NCBI RefSeq assembly: GCF_024169245.1
Contig: NZ_JALJWP010000001.1
Span: 5,023,501 to 5,087,500, forward strand
Direction of reading: 5' to 3'
Origin: Pseudomonas koreensis
GTDB taxonomy: Bacteria > Pseudomonadota > Gammaproteobacteria > Pseudomonadales > Pseudomonadaceae
DNA length: 64,000 nt
Below are positions 21,054 to 33,108 of this stretch, piece by piece. Within the stretch, counting starts at the first letter, position 1. Each line of letters begins with the position of its first letter. The position numbers and the translations under genes are program-made. A model generated the notes under the pieces. That model did not search any database and had not been told where the DNA came from. It saw only the letters and a list, made by a program, of their open reading frames with translations.

Positions 21054-22523
21054 TTAGTAGTGCGACGAGGCTGGGCTGGCGTTGGCTGCGTTCAGGTTTT
21101 CACCCTGAAAGCCGCCGCCCAGCGCTTGCATCAGTTGAATCGACAGGTCGATCTGCTCGGCATTGAGGGTCGCCAGCTGACGCTGGGCCTGGAGCAATTG
21201 CTGCTCGATGCTGAGCACGTCCAGGTAGTTGCCAATGCCGGAACCGTAACGCTGGACGACGGTGTTGTAAGAATCCTGAGCAATGTCGGTGGCGTGTCGC
21301 TGCGCGCCGATCTGGCGGCCGATATCACGCAACTGGTTGATGGTGTCGCCGACATCGCCGAGGGCTTTCACCAGGCTTTTGTTGTACTGCGCCACCGCCA
21401 GATCGTAATCGGCGTCGCGGGCATCGAGGCTGGCACGCAGGCGTCCGCCATCGAAGATCGGTAATGACACGGTCGGCGCGATATTGAAGAAACGGCTGGC
21501 GGAACCGAACATCGCATCACCGAGCAACGACTCGGCGCCGGCCGAGGCCGACAGGTTCAAGTTGGGATAGAAACGGGTTTTCGCCGCATCGATGTCTTTG
21601 CTCGCCGCCTCGACACGCCAGCGCGCCGCGACCAGATCCGGGCGGCGACCGAGCAGTTCCGCTGGCAACACCGACGGCACCGCCACGGCACTGGCTTGCA
21701 GGACTGTCGGTCGGGCGATTTCGTTGCCGCGATCCGGGCCCTTCCCGAGCAATACCGCCAAGGCGATTTTCGCGCTGTTCAGGCGTTTTTCCGCGTCGAT
21801 CAGGCTGGCCTGAGAACTGGCTTCCAGACTCTGGGTTTGCTGGAACTGGTACTGGCTGTCGATCCCCGAACTCAAGCGGCGCTGACTGAGGTCGAGCATT
21901 TGCCGGGTGCGCTTGAGGTCTTCGCTGGCGAGGTCGTAAACGATGTGCGCCTGACCGAGATCGCTGTACGCGCGGGCGACGTCAGCGGCGAGGGTCAGCT
22001 GCGCGGCCTGACGATCGACTTCAGCAGCGCGCGCCTCGCCGAGTGCGGCTTCCCAGGCATCGCGCTGGCCGCCCCATAAGTCGAAGTTGTAATTGAAGCC
22101 GGCGCTGACATTGCGCACCGTCGCGTAGGCGCCGCCCTGCCCCAACGGATCCTGATCCCGGGCCAGACGCGAACGGCTGAGGCCGGCGCTGGCGTCGAGG
22201 GTCGGATAACGTTCGGCATCGGCGGCATACGCGGCGGCGCTGGCCTGGTGCGCGCGGGCTTCAGCGATCTGCATGTCCGGGCTGTCGTGCAGGGCTTCGC
22301 GGATCAGCCCGTCAAGCTGCGGATCGCCGAGGCTGCTCCACCAGTCGCTTTTCGGCCATGCCGCCGGCGACAGGGTTACGCCTTGCAGAGACTTCGCTGT
22401 CTTCAACTGCGCCGCGTCGAGGCGCTGGCCTTCGGTGTCGAGGCCGCTGTAGTTGGCGCAACCGGCGAGGATCATCGCCGACAGCAACAGCGTCAGGCTG
22501 CTGCGCAAGGTCTTAGCGCTCAT
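21054..22523 (-). CDS. Outer-membrane efflux lipoprotein, OprM/NodT family
   Basis: A 489-residue TolC-like channel. The N-terminus is a lipoprotein signal peptide ending in the lipobox LAGC (Cys near residue 22), followed by two copies of the long-helix OEP domain with repeated Ala/Gln-rich heptads. The ATG at 22523 overlaps the end of the upstream MarR gene by 11 bases; longer starts are less likely because they push the signal peptide inward. It completes the tripartite pump with the EmrA- and EmrB-like proteins. Confidence 0.93.
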   Translation of the reverse strand: MSAKTLRSSLTLLLSAMILAGCANYSGLDTEGQRLDAAQLKTAKSLQGVTLSPAAWPKSDWWSSLGDPQLDGLIREALHDSPDMQIAEARAHQASAAAYAADAERYPTLDASAGLSRSRLARDQDPLGQGGAYATVRNVSAGFNYNFDLWGGQRDAWEAALGEARAAEVDRQAAQLTLAADVARAYSDLGQAHIVYDLASEDLKRTRQMLDLSQRRLSSGIDSQYQFQQTQSLEASSQASLIDAEKRLNSAKIALAVLLGKGPDRGNEIARPTVLQASAVAVPSVLPAELLGRRPDLVAARWRVEAASKDIDAAKTRFYPNLNLSASAGAESLLGDAMFGSASRFFNIAPTVSLPIFDGGRLRASLDARDADYDLAVAQYNKSLVKALGDVGDTINQLRDIGRQIGAQRHATDIAQDSYNTVVQRYGSGIGNYLDVLSIEQQLLQAQRQLATLNAEQIDLSIQLMQALGGGFQGENLNAANASPASSHY

Positions 22524-22995
22524 TGTGTTCACCCAAACGCTGGACGGTGATCGGGTCACCGGCGGCCAGAAGGATTTTCTTCAGGATGTATTCCAAAGTC
22601 TTCAGCTCGTCGCGGGAAATGGCGCCGGCCAGTTCATTCATCGCATCGGCACCGATGTGCGGCAGGCGATCGGCCAGTTGCTGGCCCTGCTCGGTCAGCT
22701 TCAGCTGCACCTGACGACGGTCACCTTCGCTGCGCTGACGAAGCAGAAAAGCCTTCTGTTCGAGGCGATCGAGCATGCGCGTCATCGAACCGCTATCGAG
22801 CGACAAGTGCCGGCACAGCTCGGCCGGTGTGTCGACGCCGAACTGGGCCATGATGATCAACACCTTGAACTGCGCGGCGGTGATGCCGTGGGGTTCCATG
22901 TGGGTGTCGATGATCCGGTCCTTGAGCAACGCGGCACGGCCGAGCAAGAGGCCGAGGTGGCAATGTTTGAATTCTTCCGGGGTGAAATGCTTCAT
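22513..22995 (-). CDS. MarR-family repressor of the efflux operon
   Basis: A 160-residue winged-helix regulator of the MarR/EmrR type. The DNA-binding region reads TPAELCRHLSLDSGSMTRMLDRLEQKAFL, followed by the wing RSEGDRRQVQLKLTEQG. It is the first gene of the operon and overlaps the channel gene. Two near-identical palindromes at its promoter point to autorepression. As in E. coli EmrR, small hydrophobic compounds are likely inducers, but the ligand is not known here. Confidence 0.94.
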   Translation of the reverse strand: MKHFTPEEFKHCHLGLLLGRAALLKDRIIDTHMEPHGITAAQFKVLIIMAQFGVDTPAELCRHLSLDSGSMTRMLDRLEQKAFLLRQRSEGDRRQVQLKLTEQGQQLADRLPHIGADAMNELAGAISRDELKTLEYILKKILLAAGDPITVQRLGEHNER

Positions 22996-23009
22996 GGGTC
23001 GACCTGATA

Positions 23010-23065
23010 ACTGCCTAGGCAGTGAATGTATGTCGAGATGTTACTGCTTAGGCAGCGAATGTCAA
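23010..23065 (-). promoter_or_regulatory. Promoter and twin MarR operators of the efflux operon
   Basis: A perfect 14-base palindrome, ACTGCCTAGGCAGT, lies at 23010-23023. A 12/14 copy, ACTGCTTAGGCAGC, lies at 23043-23056, 33 bases away (three helical turns). The minus strand has a -35 TTGACA at 23060-23065 and a -10-like TAACAT at 23038-23043, spaced 16 bases. The second palindrome therefore sits between -35 and -10, and the first lies just after the start of transcription. Confidence 0.75.
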
Positions 23066-23133
23066 CGCAATAGTTAGGGGGCTTGGTAATTAGCTGCGTT
23101 TTAGCGATGCAGAGGCGCTGTAATGCATTCCCT

Positions 23134-23222
23134 GTAGGAGTGAGCCTGCTCGCGATGAGGCCATCAGCTGCACCATTGATGGTGGATGAAAGGACGCCAT
23201 CGCGAGCAGGCTCACTCCTACA
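23134..23222. repeat. REP inverted pair
   Basis: Two facing REP cores of the GTAGGAGTGAGCC subtype, with TCGCGATGAGG and CCATCGCGAG extensions, between the efflux operon promoter and the adhesin promoter. The 22996-23334 interval holds the operators, this pair and an RcsB-box-like promoter, with no gene. Confidence 0.92.
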
Positions 23223-23256
23223 GGGGGGGAATGCATTGCAAGTGGGGAGCGTCTTC

Positions 23257-23299
23257 TAGGAATCGCCTGATATTCAGGTTTGAGTGTCGTGGCTAACGT
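23257..23299 (+). promoter_or_regulatory. RcsB-box-like promoter of the adhesin gene
   Basis: TAGGAATCGCCTGA at 23257-23270 fits the RcsAB box TRVGAAWAWTSYGR at 11 of 14 positions. It is followed after exactly 23 bases by a candidate -10, TAACGT (23294-23299). The same motif and spacing occur before the pvrS-like and major pilin genes. Confidence 0.65.
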
Positions 23300-23334
23300 A
23301 CGCCACTCATTGGCCGATACGTAAAGCCCACCTC

Positions 23335-24339
23335 ATGAAGCGTTTCCAACTACAGCGCCCTGTCCCGCTGACGAAATTGATTCACACGCTGTGCCTGACT
23401 TTACTCTTCGCGTCCGGCTACGCGGGCGCAGCTAATTGCTCGCTCTACCCGGGTCATCATCAAACAACTATTACCATGCAAGTACCGGCTACACTTTCGG
23501 TCCCTCGCGATACGCCTAATGGCACCGTAATATATGAAAGTCCTCCACTCACAATGGGCCCTACGCCCAGCTCGTATAAATGCACTACCGAGTTTTCATA
23601 TGGTGTTCAGAACAACGTCGGCGTATCCAAATCGGGCGACCTCGTTTACGCCATCGGAAATACCGGGCTCGCATGGCAGTGGTCCTTCAAGGACAACATC
23701 ACCATACCCATTTATCCGGCAATTCGGCGAGAAGCGGGCGGATATGGATGGGACACCACAAGGCACGTGCTAAGACTAATCAAGATAGCGGACGTAATCG
23801 ATGCGCAGAAAATCCCCGCAGGAACACTGGGGGTTTTCCATGCAGACGGTGTCTCACCACTGGCAATGGCCACCAACGGCACAACTATCGTCCCTCAATC
23901 ATGCGAAACACCTGACATCAAAGTGGACATGGGCTCACATGACATAAGTGCTTTTTCCTATAACGGCGCCTATTCGAAATCCGTCAATTTTGACATCAGC
24001 CTTAACAACTGCCCGACAGGCATAAACAAAGTAACTTATACCCTACTGCCTACCTCAACTTCCCCCGCGCAGAACGCCACGGCAGGCATCGTAAAACTGA
24101 GTGCAGATTCGACTGCTCAAGGTATGGCTTTGCAAGTACTCAACAGTGATGGAAACCCCCTGGTTTTGAATCAAAGTCATGTGTTCACGGACTATCCCTC
24201 TGTGGGGGGCAACTTGAAGATCCCCCTGAGCGCTCGATACTTTCGCATCGCTGAAACCGCTGGCAATGGTGGGTTTGACAAGGGCATGCGCGCCGGAACA
24301 GCCAACGCAACGATTGCGTTTGTCATGAGTTACCTGTGA
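23335..24339 (+). CDS. Fimbrial tip adhesin, two-domain
   Basis: A 334-residue secreted protein with a signal peptide (MKRFQLQRP start, cleavage near residue 32, YAGA|ANC). The N-terminal half is unlike known families to my eye and would be the receptor-binding part. The C-terminal half (from about residue 195) has the pilin-domain pattern: paired cysteines, alternating beta strands and a final ANATIAFVMSYL strand for chaperone and donor-strand contact. The ATG at 23335 is used rather than 23284, since only it gives a proper signal peptide. The gene is visibly AT-richer than its neighbours. It is separated from the pilin-chaperone-usher genes by four regulators but shares their promoter motif. 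Confidence 0.8.
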   Translation: MKRFQLQRPVPLTKLIHTLCLTLLFASGYAGAANCSLYPGHHQTTITMQVPATLSVPRDTPNGTVIYESPPLTMGPTPSSYKCTTEFSYGVQNNVGVSKSGDLVYAIGNTGLAWQWSFKDNITIPIYPAIRREAGGYGWDTTRHVLRLIKIADVIDAQKIPAGTLGVFHADGVSPLAMATNGTTIVPQSCETPDIKVDMGSHDISAFSYNGAYSKSVNFDISLNNCPTGINKVTYTLLPTSTSPAQNATAGIVKLSADSTAQGMALQVLNSDGNPLVLNQSHVFTDYPSVGGNLKIPLSARYFRIAETAGNGGFDKGMRAGTANATIAFVMSYL

Positions 24340-24385
24340 ATCCAAATGAGGCGTTGCGATAGCCGATTGTTCGCGCAACCCTCTT

Positions 24386-24428
24386 TAGGAATCGTCTGAT
24401 TCTCGCCACACCCGGCCGCCCCTACTGT
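24386..24428 (+). promoter_or_regulatory. RcsB-box-like promoter of the pvrS-like gene
   Basis: TAGGAATCGTCTGA at 24386-24399 fits the RcsAB box at 12 of 14 positions, the best of three copies in the locus. A candidate -10, TACTGT, follows after 23 bases (24423-24428). The predicted transcription start falls at or next to the ATG at 24435. Confidence 0.65.
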
Positions 24429-24434
24429 GCCGGC

Positions 24435-27234
<2,800 letters not shown>

Positions 27235-27248
<14 letters not shown>

Positions 27249-28422
27249 TCTGCTGATTGTCGAAGATCATCCGTTTCAGCATCTGTACTTGCAGAACCTG
27301 TTCAACGCGCTGGGCGTGTTCGATCTGGAGTTTGCCCGGGACGGCGAAGAAGCCTTGCGGCGCCTGCAGAATCGCGAATTCGATCTGGTGCTCACCGATC
27401 TGCTGATGCCGGGCATGGATGGCGTGCAGTTCATCCAGGGCCTTGCGGCGCAGAAGTCGCGTCCGGCTCTGGCGATCATGAGTGCTGCCTCCCGGCGCAT
27501 GTTGATGGGCGCGAGTCTGGTGGCGAGCAACCTGCAAGTGAAGGTCATCGGGCTGATTTCCAAACCGGTCAACAGCGCGGCATTGCGCTGCCTGATCGAG
27601 CAGTTGCAGGCACTACGTCAGGACGTTGCGGTTACTGCGCATGCCGGTATCGATCGGCAGAGTCTTTTGCGTGCGCTGGATAACGCTGAGCTGCAAGCCT
27701 GGTTTCAACCCAAGAAGGCGCTGGACAATGGCCGCATCGTTGCCGCCGAAGCACTGGTGCGCTGGATGCATCCCGAACATGGCACCTTGTTGCCGGGAGC
27801 GTTCCTGCCAGCGCTGATCGCCCACGACCTTGAAGAACATCTGCTCTGGCGCATGCTCGAACAGGCGATTGCCGCCCAATCGGTATGGCGCCAACAAGGC
27901 TATGACATTCCGGTGTCGATCAACCTGCCGACGCACCTGCTCAACAGCCACGACCTGCCTGATCGCATACTCGCGTTTGTCCTGCAACACGACGGGCTGC
28001 CGGCGCGGATCTGCTTCGAGCTGATGGAGTGCTCGGTGCCTGATGACATCAGTAATTTCTATGCCGGGGCCTGCCGCTTGCGCATCAAGGGTTTCGGCTT
28101 GTCCCAGGATGATTTCGGCAAGGGCTACAGTTCCTACATGAATCTGGTGTCGGCGCCCTTCACCGAACTGAAAATCGACCGCGCGCTGGTGAAAGGTTGC
28201 AACAGCAACGCGGAACTGGCACAGGCCCTGACCAGTATCGTCACCCTCGGTCGGCAACTGGGCCTGACGGTGGTGGCCGAAGGTGTGGAAACTGCGCAAG
28301 AACTTGCTCTGTTGCGTAAGATCGACTGCACTCAGGTCCAGGGTTTCCTGATCTCCCACGCGGTGTCTTCGGAGCAGTTCCAGCAGTTGCTCAGCCACGA
28401 CGGCCCGGCGAATGTCTGGTGA
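27235..28422 (+). CDS. pvrR: Response regulator with EAL c-di-GMP phosphodiesterase domain, PvrR-like
   Basis: A 395-residue cytoplasmic protein: receiver domain (phospho-acceptor Asp55 in LTDLLMPGMDG) joined to an EAL domain from about residue 145. The catalytic signatures look intact: EALVRW with Glu172, the metal-binding E in FELMEC, QDDFGKGYSS, KIDRALV and AEGVE. It should hydrolyse c-di-GMP when the phosphorelay acts on its receiver. In P. aeruginosa, PvrR lowers c-di-GMP and opposes cupD-dependent attachment. The start overlaps the upstream kinase gene, which ties their expression. Confidence 0.9.
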
Positions 28423-28509
28423 GCCGCAGCATGCGCTGGACGACCGTCACTTGCCATCGAGGTGATCTGTGTTCACTGGCCTAACCACTTTCACTGACCG
28501 GGCGCTTTG

Positions 28510-31500
28510 ATGCCGCATCCCAATGCCTTTCTGGAGAAACTCGCCAGCAGTTCGCTGCGCCTGAACAAGGGCCTGCTGATACTCGCGGCGCTGGTTTTGC
28601 TGTTGCTGGGCATCAGCTATCTGGGTGTGCAGCGCATGGTCGAAGAGCAGCGCGATACCCTGCAGTTTCACTTCGCCCGGCTGATGGAAAACATCCGCGA
28701 GCAGGAAGCCTTTCTCGGCGCTGTTTCACGGGCCAGCGACAAAGGTGAGTACTTCCCCGAGACCGTGGCGCCGGCCGTTGTGCAAAGGCTTTTGCCTGAG
28801 GAAGGTCCGAATATTTATGAAGGTCGGGGCCTGCCCTTTTCGTTGCCGTTCAGCGTCAAGATCGATCCCGAGCGCATCGCCCCCAGCCAGTACCCCAAAG
28901 TGTTTGCCCTCGGCAGCTATCTCGCGGCTTATTACAGCGCTTTCTGGGCAGCGTCGCATTACCAGTCGCCGCAGGTGATCCTGCTCAACGGGCCGGACAA
29001 TTTCGACATCGCCGTGCCTGCCGCCGGTCGTTTGCGCGGAGCGGGGCCGACGCCGATCAGCACCTTCGTCGAGATCATGACCCGGAAAAACCTGCAACGG
29101 CGCGCGCAGACTTCGGCGCAAGTGCACTGGGTGCCCTACCCGTTCGCGGAGGACAACAACGTTACCCCCAGCCTGCTCGCTTACGTGCGGATCAACCTGC
29201 ACAAACCGACGCTGGCCATCGAAGGCTCGAACTCCTGGGTGGTGCTCGGTTCGCTGTTGAAGCTGTCGCAGGTCAACAACATCGAGCGCCTGATGGAGTG
29301 GTCGATCTACGATGACTTCACGCTGATCACGCCCAGCGGCACGGTGCTGATCGGCGAGCCCAAGCCCGATCAGGTTCTCGATGAAGGCGCGAACCTGACC
29401 CGCGACGGTCTGGTGTTCAAGCTGAGCAGCCCCGGCGAACAGCACTGGACGGCGATCTATGTGATCAGCGTGCAGAGCTTTCTCGATTACGCGCTGTGGC
29501 CGTTGCTGTGCCTGCTGGGCCTGGTCCTGGCCCTGCTCGGTTGTGGCCGCGCGCTCAATCGCTGGTACACCGAGCGCGTCATCCTGCCCGCACAAAGTGC
29601 TCACGCGAGCATCGCCGAAAGCGAGGCGTTCAGCCGCGCGGTCATTGATACCGCACCCACCGGCCTGTGCGTGATCAGCCGCCGCGATCACCGGGTCTTG
29701 CTGGAAAATCAGCGCGCCCAGCAATGGCACGACACCGAGCAATTGATCAGCCTGCTCGACCGACAAGGCGTGAGCGGGCATGGCCACGCTGAGCTTGAGA
29801 TCGACGGCCGGCATTTGCACGTGGCCTTCGTTTCGACGCGCTATCAGGGCCAGGACGCGTGGCTGTGTGCGCTGCACGATGTCACCCGCCATGTCGAAGA
29901 TGCGGCAGAACTCGAAGTCGCCCGTCAGGCCGCCGATTCGGCCAATCAGGCCAAGAGCCGCTTTCTGGCAACCATGAGCCATGAAATCCGCACGCCGCTG
30001 TATGGCGTGCTCGGCACCCTGGAGCTGCTCGGCCTGACCGATCTCGCGCCGCGTCAGCAGGCCTATCTGGAGACCATTCAGCGCTCGTCCGCCAGCCTGT
30101 TCAAGCTGATCAGTGACGTGCTGGATGTGTCGAAGATCGAGGCCGGGCAGATGAATCTCGAGCTGCAACCGTTCTGCCCGCTGGAACTGACCGAAGATGT
30201 GCTGCGCAGCTACGGCGCGTTTGCCCGTGGCAAAGGTCTGCAACTGTATGCCTGCATCGATGCGACGCTGCCGGATCAGTTGCTCGGTGATGCGCAGCGC
30301 ATTCGCCAGATCCTCAACAACCTGCTGAGCAACGCGATCAAGTTCACCGATAACGGTCGCGTGGTGGTGCGCGTTCAGGTGCTGCAGAACGCTGACGGCC
30401 GCGCCGAGGTGCTGTGGCAGGTCAGCGATTCCGGCGTGGGTATTTCCCAGGCACAGCAAGAGCAATTGTTCGACCCTTTTTATCAAGTCAACGAAGCCGA
30501 CAGTCACGCCGGTGCGGGTCTCGGTCTGGCGATTTGCAAGTGGCTGTGCGAGTTGATGCATGGTGAGTTGAACGTGGTCAGCGAACCGGGGCTTGGCAGC
30601 CGCTTCAACTTGCAACTGAGCCTCGATTGCGCGCCGGGCAGCCTCGCCGATTGCCCATCATTCGAGGCCGGCAGCGCCGCCGTGTACGTACGCGCACCGG
30701 TGGCCGAACTGGCGCAGCATCTGCTCGGCTGGCTGAGCCGCTTTGGCCTCGATTGTCGTCTGGTAACCAACGAGCTGCCACCCTCCACCGCACTGCTGGT
30801 GGATCTTGCGCCACTGGCCAACGCCACGGTTTTCGATGGCGCACGAATCGCTGCAATACCGGGCGGCCCCAACCCGGCGCAGGTCAGCGGCAAAGGCTGG
30901 CAGGTCGATGCCGACGATGTGCGCGCGATTGGCTGGGCGATTGCGCTGGCCCGACACGACACTCATCAGCGCCGCGCGCCTTCGCCGCACGAAAAGACCG
31001 GCGCGCTGAATCTGCGCGTGCTGGTGGCCGAGGACAATGCGATCAACGCGGCGATCATCCAGGAACAACTGGAGGCGCTGGGCTGCTCGGTGATCGTTGC
31101 CGCCAATGGCGAGCAGGCCCTGGCGCAATGGGCACCGGGGCGCTTCGATCTGCTGCTGACCGACGTCAACATGCCGGTCATGAATGGCTACCAACTGGCC
31201 GCCGCACTGCGCGAGCAGGACGCGACGCTGCCGATCATCGGCGTCACCGCCAATGCCCTGCGCGAAGAAGGCGAACGCTGCGCCGCCGTCGGCATGAATG
31301 CCTGGATGGTCAAGCCATTGAATCTGGCAACGCTACGCGCGCAGTTGCAAAGCCACTGCCAGATTGCGTTCGCGCAGGTCGCTGACACCCCGCCGACACT
31401 GTCGCCGAAGATGCGTGAGCTGTTTGTCTCGACACTGCGCAAGGACGTTCAAACCACCCTCTGCGCGCTGGATGCGGCCGACGCCAACAGCGTCGCGCAG

Positions 31501-31671
31501 CAGTTGCACAGCATGGCCGGGGCACTCGGCGCAGTGCAGGTCGAGGCGCTGGCCCAGGCGTTCGTCGAGCTGGAATGCCGCCTGACCGGCATGAGCATTA
31601 CCCCGCCGCTGGCCCTTGAAGTACGCCAGCAATTGGCGCGTCTTACTGACCTGCTCGACGCCCTTGAATAA
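28510..31671 (+). CDS. rcsC: Hybrid sensor histidine kinase with HPt domain, RcsC-like
   Basis: A 1053-residue inner-membrane kinase with the same plan as the upstream one but longer. It has a helix at about 18-38, a large periplasmic domain, a helix near 325-345 and a PAS-like region. HisKA follows with His491 in TMSHEIRTPLYGVLG, then HATPase_c, a receiver with Asp885 in LTDVNMPVMNG, and an HPt domain with His1000 in QLHSMAGALG. The kinase cores of the two proteins are very alike (identical around the phospho-His), suggesting duplication. It is the only HPt in the locus and the likely donor to the RcsB-like regulator. The start is ATG 28510, next to a TTG at 28507. Confidence 0.88.
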   Translation: MPHPNAFLEKLASSSLRLNKGLLILAALVLLLLGISYLGVQRMVEEQRDTLQFHFARLMENIREQEAFLGAVSRASDKGEYFPETVAPAVVQRLLPEEGPNIYEGRGLPFSLPFSVKIDPERIAPSQYPKVFALGSYLAAYYSAFWAASHYQSPQVILLNGPDNFDIAVPAAGRLRGAGPTPISTFVEIMTRKNLQRRAQTSAQVHWVPYPFAEDNNVTPSLLAYVRINLHKPTLAIEGSNSWVVLGSLLKLSQVNNIERLMEWSIYDDFTLITPSGTVLIGEPKPDQVLDEGANLTRDGLVFKLSSPGEQHWTAIYVISVQSFLDYALWPLLCLLGLVLALLGCGRALNRWYTERVILPAQSAHASIAESEAFSRAVIDTAPTGLCVISRRDHRVLLENQRAQQWHDTEQLISLLDRQGVSGHGHAELEIDGRHLHVAFVSTRYQGQDAWLCALHDVTRHVEDAAELEVARQAADSANQAKSRFLATMSHEIRTPLYGVLGTLELLGLTDLAPRQQAYLETIQRSSASLFKLISDVLDVSKIEAGQMNLELQPFCPLELTEDVLRSYGAFARGKGLQLYACIDATLPDQLLGDAQRIRQILNNLLSNAIKFTDNGRVVVRVQVLQNADGRAEVLWQVSDSGVGISQAQQEQLFDPFYQVNEADSHAGAGLGLAICKWLCELMHGELNVVSEPGLGSRFNLQLSLDCAPGSLADCPSFEAGSAAVYVRAPVAELAQHLLGWLSRFGLDCRLVTNELPPSTALLVDLAPLANATVFDGARIAAIPGGPNPAQVSGKGWQVDADDVRAIGWAIALARHDTHQRRAPSPHEKTGALNLRVLVAEDNAINAAIIQEQLEALGCSVIVAANGEQALAQWAPGRFDLLLTDVNMPVMNGYQLAAALREQDATLPIIGVTANALREEGERCAAVGMNAWMVKPLNLATLRAQLQSHCQIAFAQVADTPPTLSPKMRELFVSTLRKDVQTTLCALDAADANSVAQQLHSMAGALGAVQVEALAQAFVELECRLTGMSITPPLALEVRQQLARLTDLLDALE

Positions 31672-31692
31672 TTTCACTCTGGATAAAGCACC

Positions 31693-32340
31693 ATGGAAAC
31701 CTTCAACGTTGTCATCGCCGATGATCATCCCATCGTCCTGCTGGGGGTGCGCGAGCTGGTCGAGCGGGACCGGCGCTTCAACGTGGTCGGCGAAGCGGTG
31801 TGCTCCGATGGTTTGATCGAATTGCTCAAGGCCCGGCCGGTAGACCTGTTGATTACGGATTTCAATATGCCCGGCGACTCGCCCTACGGTGACGGTCTGA
31901 AACTGGTGGAGTACGTCACCCGGCACTTTCCCGCAGTGCGGGTACTGGTGCTGACCATGATTTCCAACCCGCTGATCCTGACCCGCCTGCAAGAGCTCGG
32001 CGTACTCGCGGTCATTCAGAAAAGCCAATTGCACGTTGAAATAGAAGTGGCGCTCAAAGCCATCGCCAAAGGCAAGCGGATACGCGGCCATCAACCGGCG
32101 CCGACCTCTGTGCTGGACGACGGCGCCGATCTCGATGAACGCTTTACCCGCCTATCGCCCAAGGAACATGAAATTCTGCGCTTGTTCGTTCAGGGGCAAG
32201 GCGTCAATGAAATTGCCCGGGGTTTGAACAGAAGTGCGAAAACAATCAGTACGCAGAAGATTTCGGCCATGCGCAAACTGGAAGTAAGCAGTGATCAGGA
32301 GTTGCTGGCTTATTGCATCGAACGCAACTTGTTCAATTAA
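31693..32340 (+). CDS. rcsB: RcsB-family response regulator (LuxR-type DNA-binding)
   Basis: A 215-residue regulator: receiver with Asp56 (same residue number as E. coli RcsB) and the RcsB-type MPGD..YGDG insertion after it, then LTM.SNP in the fourth strand. The C-terminal LuxR-type helix-turn-helix reads RLSPKEHEILRLF..., with recognition helix NRSAKTISTQKISAMRKL, nearly that of E. coli RcsB (NRSIKTISSQKKSAMMKL). It follows the RcsC-like gene by 21 bases. It probably binds the three RcsB-box-like sites in the locus, including one 33 bases beyond its own stop, and activates the pilus operon. Confidence 0.93.
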   Translation: METFNVVIADDHPIVLLGVRELVERDRRFNVVGEAVCSDGLIELLKARPVDLLITDFNMPGDSPYGDGLKLVEYVTRHFPAVRVLVLTMISNPLILTRLQELGVLAVIQKSQLHVEIEVALKAIAKGKRIRGHQPAPTSVLDDGADLDERFTRLSPKEHEILRLFVQGQGVNEIARGLNRSAKTISTQKISAMRKLEVSSDQELLAYCIERNLFN

Positions 32341-32372
32341 CTCACCGTTATCGCTGGCAACTTCCCGGCTTC

Positions 32373-32415
32373 TAGGGATCGTCTGATGTTGCAATGTCGG
32401 TACGGGTTTTATCGT
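32373..32415 (+). promoter_or_regulatory. RcsB-box-like promoter of the pilus operon
   Basis: TAGGGATCGTCTGA at 32373-32386 fits the RcsAB box at 11 of 14 positions. A candidate -10, TATCGT, follows after 23 bases (32410-32415), and the pilin ATG is 32 bases further on. No good -35 hexamer exists; the box itself abuts the -35 position, as expected for an activator-dependent promoter. Confidence 0.68.
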
Positions 32416-32446
32416 GTTGTCTTTACCCCACCAATGGAAAAGCAAC

Positions 32447-33034
32447 ATGAAAAAGCTGTCTCGCACGCTTCTCGCCCTGTCGATCTTCGCTGCCGGTAAT
32501 GTTCTCGCGGCCGACCCGGTCGTGCCTACCAAGGCTGGCAGCGGCACCATCAACTTCACTGGCAACATCAACAACGATGCCTGCTCGATCGAAGGCGCCG
32601 GCAAGGAAAAAACCATTTCGGTGAACATGGGCGAAGTGTCGATCAAGGACATGGGCACCGCTACCGCGCCAAAAGGCAACGGCACCCTGAGCGTTGAGAA
32701 CTTCGACATGAAGATCAACTGTAACGCCGGTACCAAAGTGGCGATGATCTTCGAACCGACCAAACAGGGTGGTTCGGGCATCGCGACAGGCACCAAAGTG
32801 CTGAACCTGATCCAGGGCCTCGGCGCTGCGAAAGGCATCGGCATCGCGTTGCTGGACGCCAACGGCGAGGTGATCGATTTGACTTCACCGACCACCGCAC
32901 GCATCGAAAACACCCTGCAGGACAGCAACACCACGCTGAAATTCTCGGCCGCCTACGTGACCACCGTCGATCCAAAACTGGCCGTGGCCGGCCGCGGCGA
33001 CGCGACCCTGCCGTTCACCCTGCAATACGAATAA
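32447..33034 (+). CDS. Major fimbrial subunit, CupD1/FimA-type pilin
   Basis: A 195-residue secreted pilin with a signal peptide (cleavage near residue 22, VLAA|DPV). Two cysteines are at about residues 49 and 87, and the last strand, ATLPFTLQYE, ends in the penultimate aromatic residue that chaperones recognise. It would be exported by Sec, folded by the chaperone encoded next and polymerised at the usher. It is first in the pilin-chaperone-usher operon, and a hairpin follows it. Confidence 0.92.
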   Translation: MKKLSRTLLALSIFAAGNVLAADPVVPTKAGSGTINFTGNINNDACSIEGAGKEKTISVNMGEVSIKDMGTATAPKGNGTLSVENFDMKINCNAGTKVAMIFEPTKQGGSGIATGTKVLNLIQGLGAAKGIGIALLDANGEVIDLTSPTTARIENTLQDSNTTLKFSAAYVTTVDPKLAVAGRGDATLPFTLQYE

Positions 33035-33056
33035 ACCGCGCGCTTCATCGAGCACT

Positions 33057-33080
33057 GTGCGGGGCTGAACAGCCCTGCAC
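33057..33080 (+). terminator. Stem-loop between pilin and chaperone genes
   Basis: GTGCGGGGCT-GAAC-AGCCCTGCAC forms a ten-pair stem with one G-U pair and a four-base loop, followed by TTTCCTTC. It is a weak terminator or message-end stabiliser, of the sort that lets pilin be made in excess over chaperone and usher. Confidence 0.55.
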
Positions 33081-33108
33081 TTTCCTTCACTCTGTGCGGT
33101 AACTCTTC

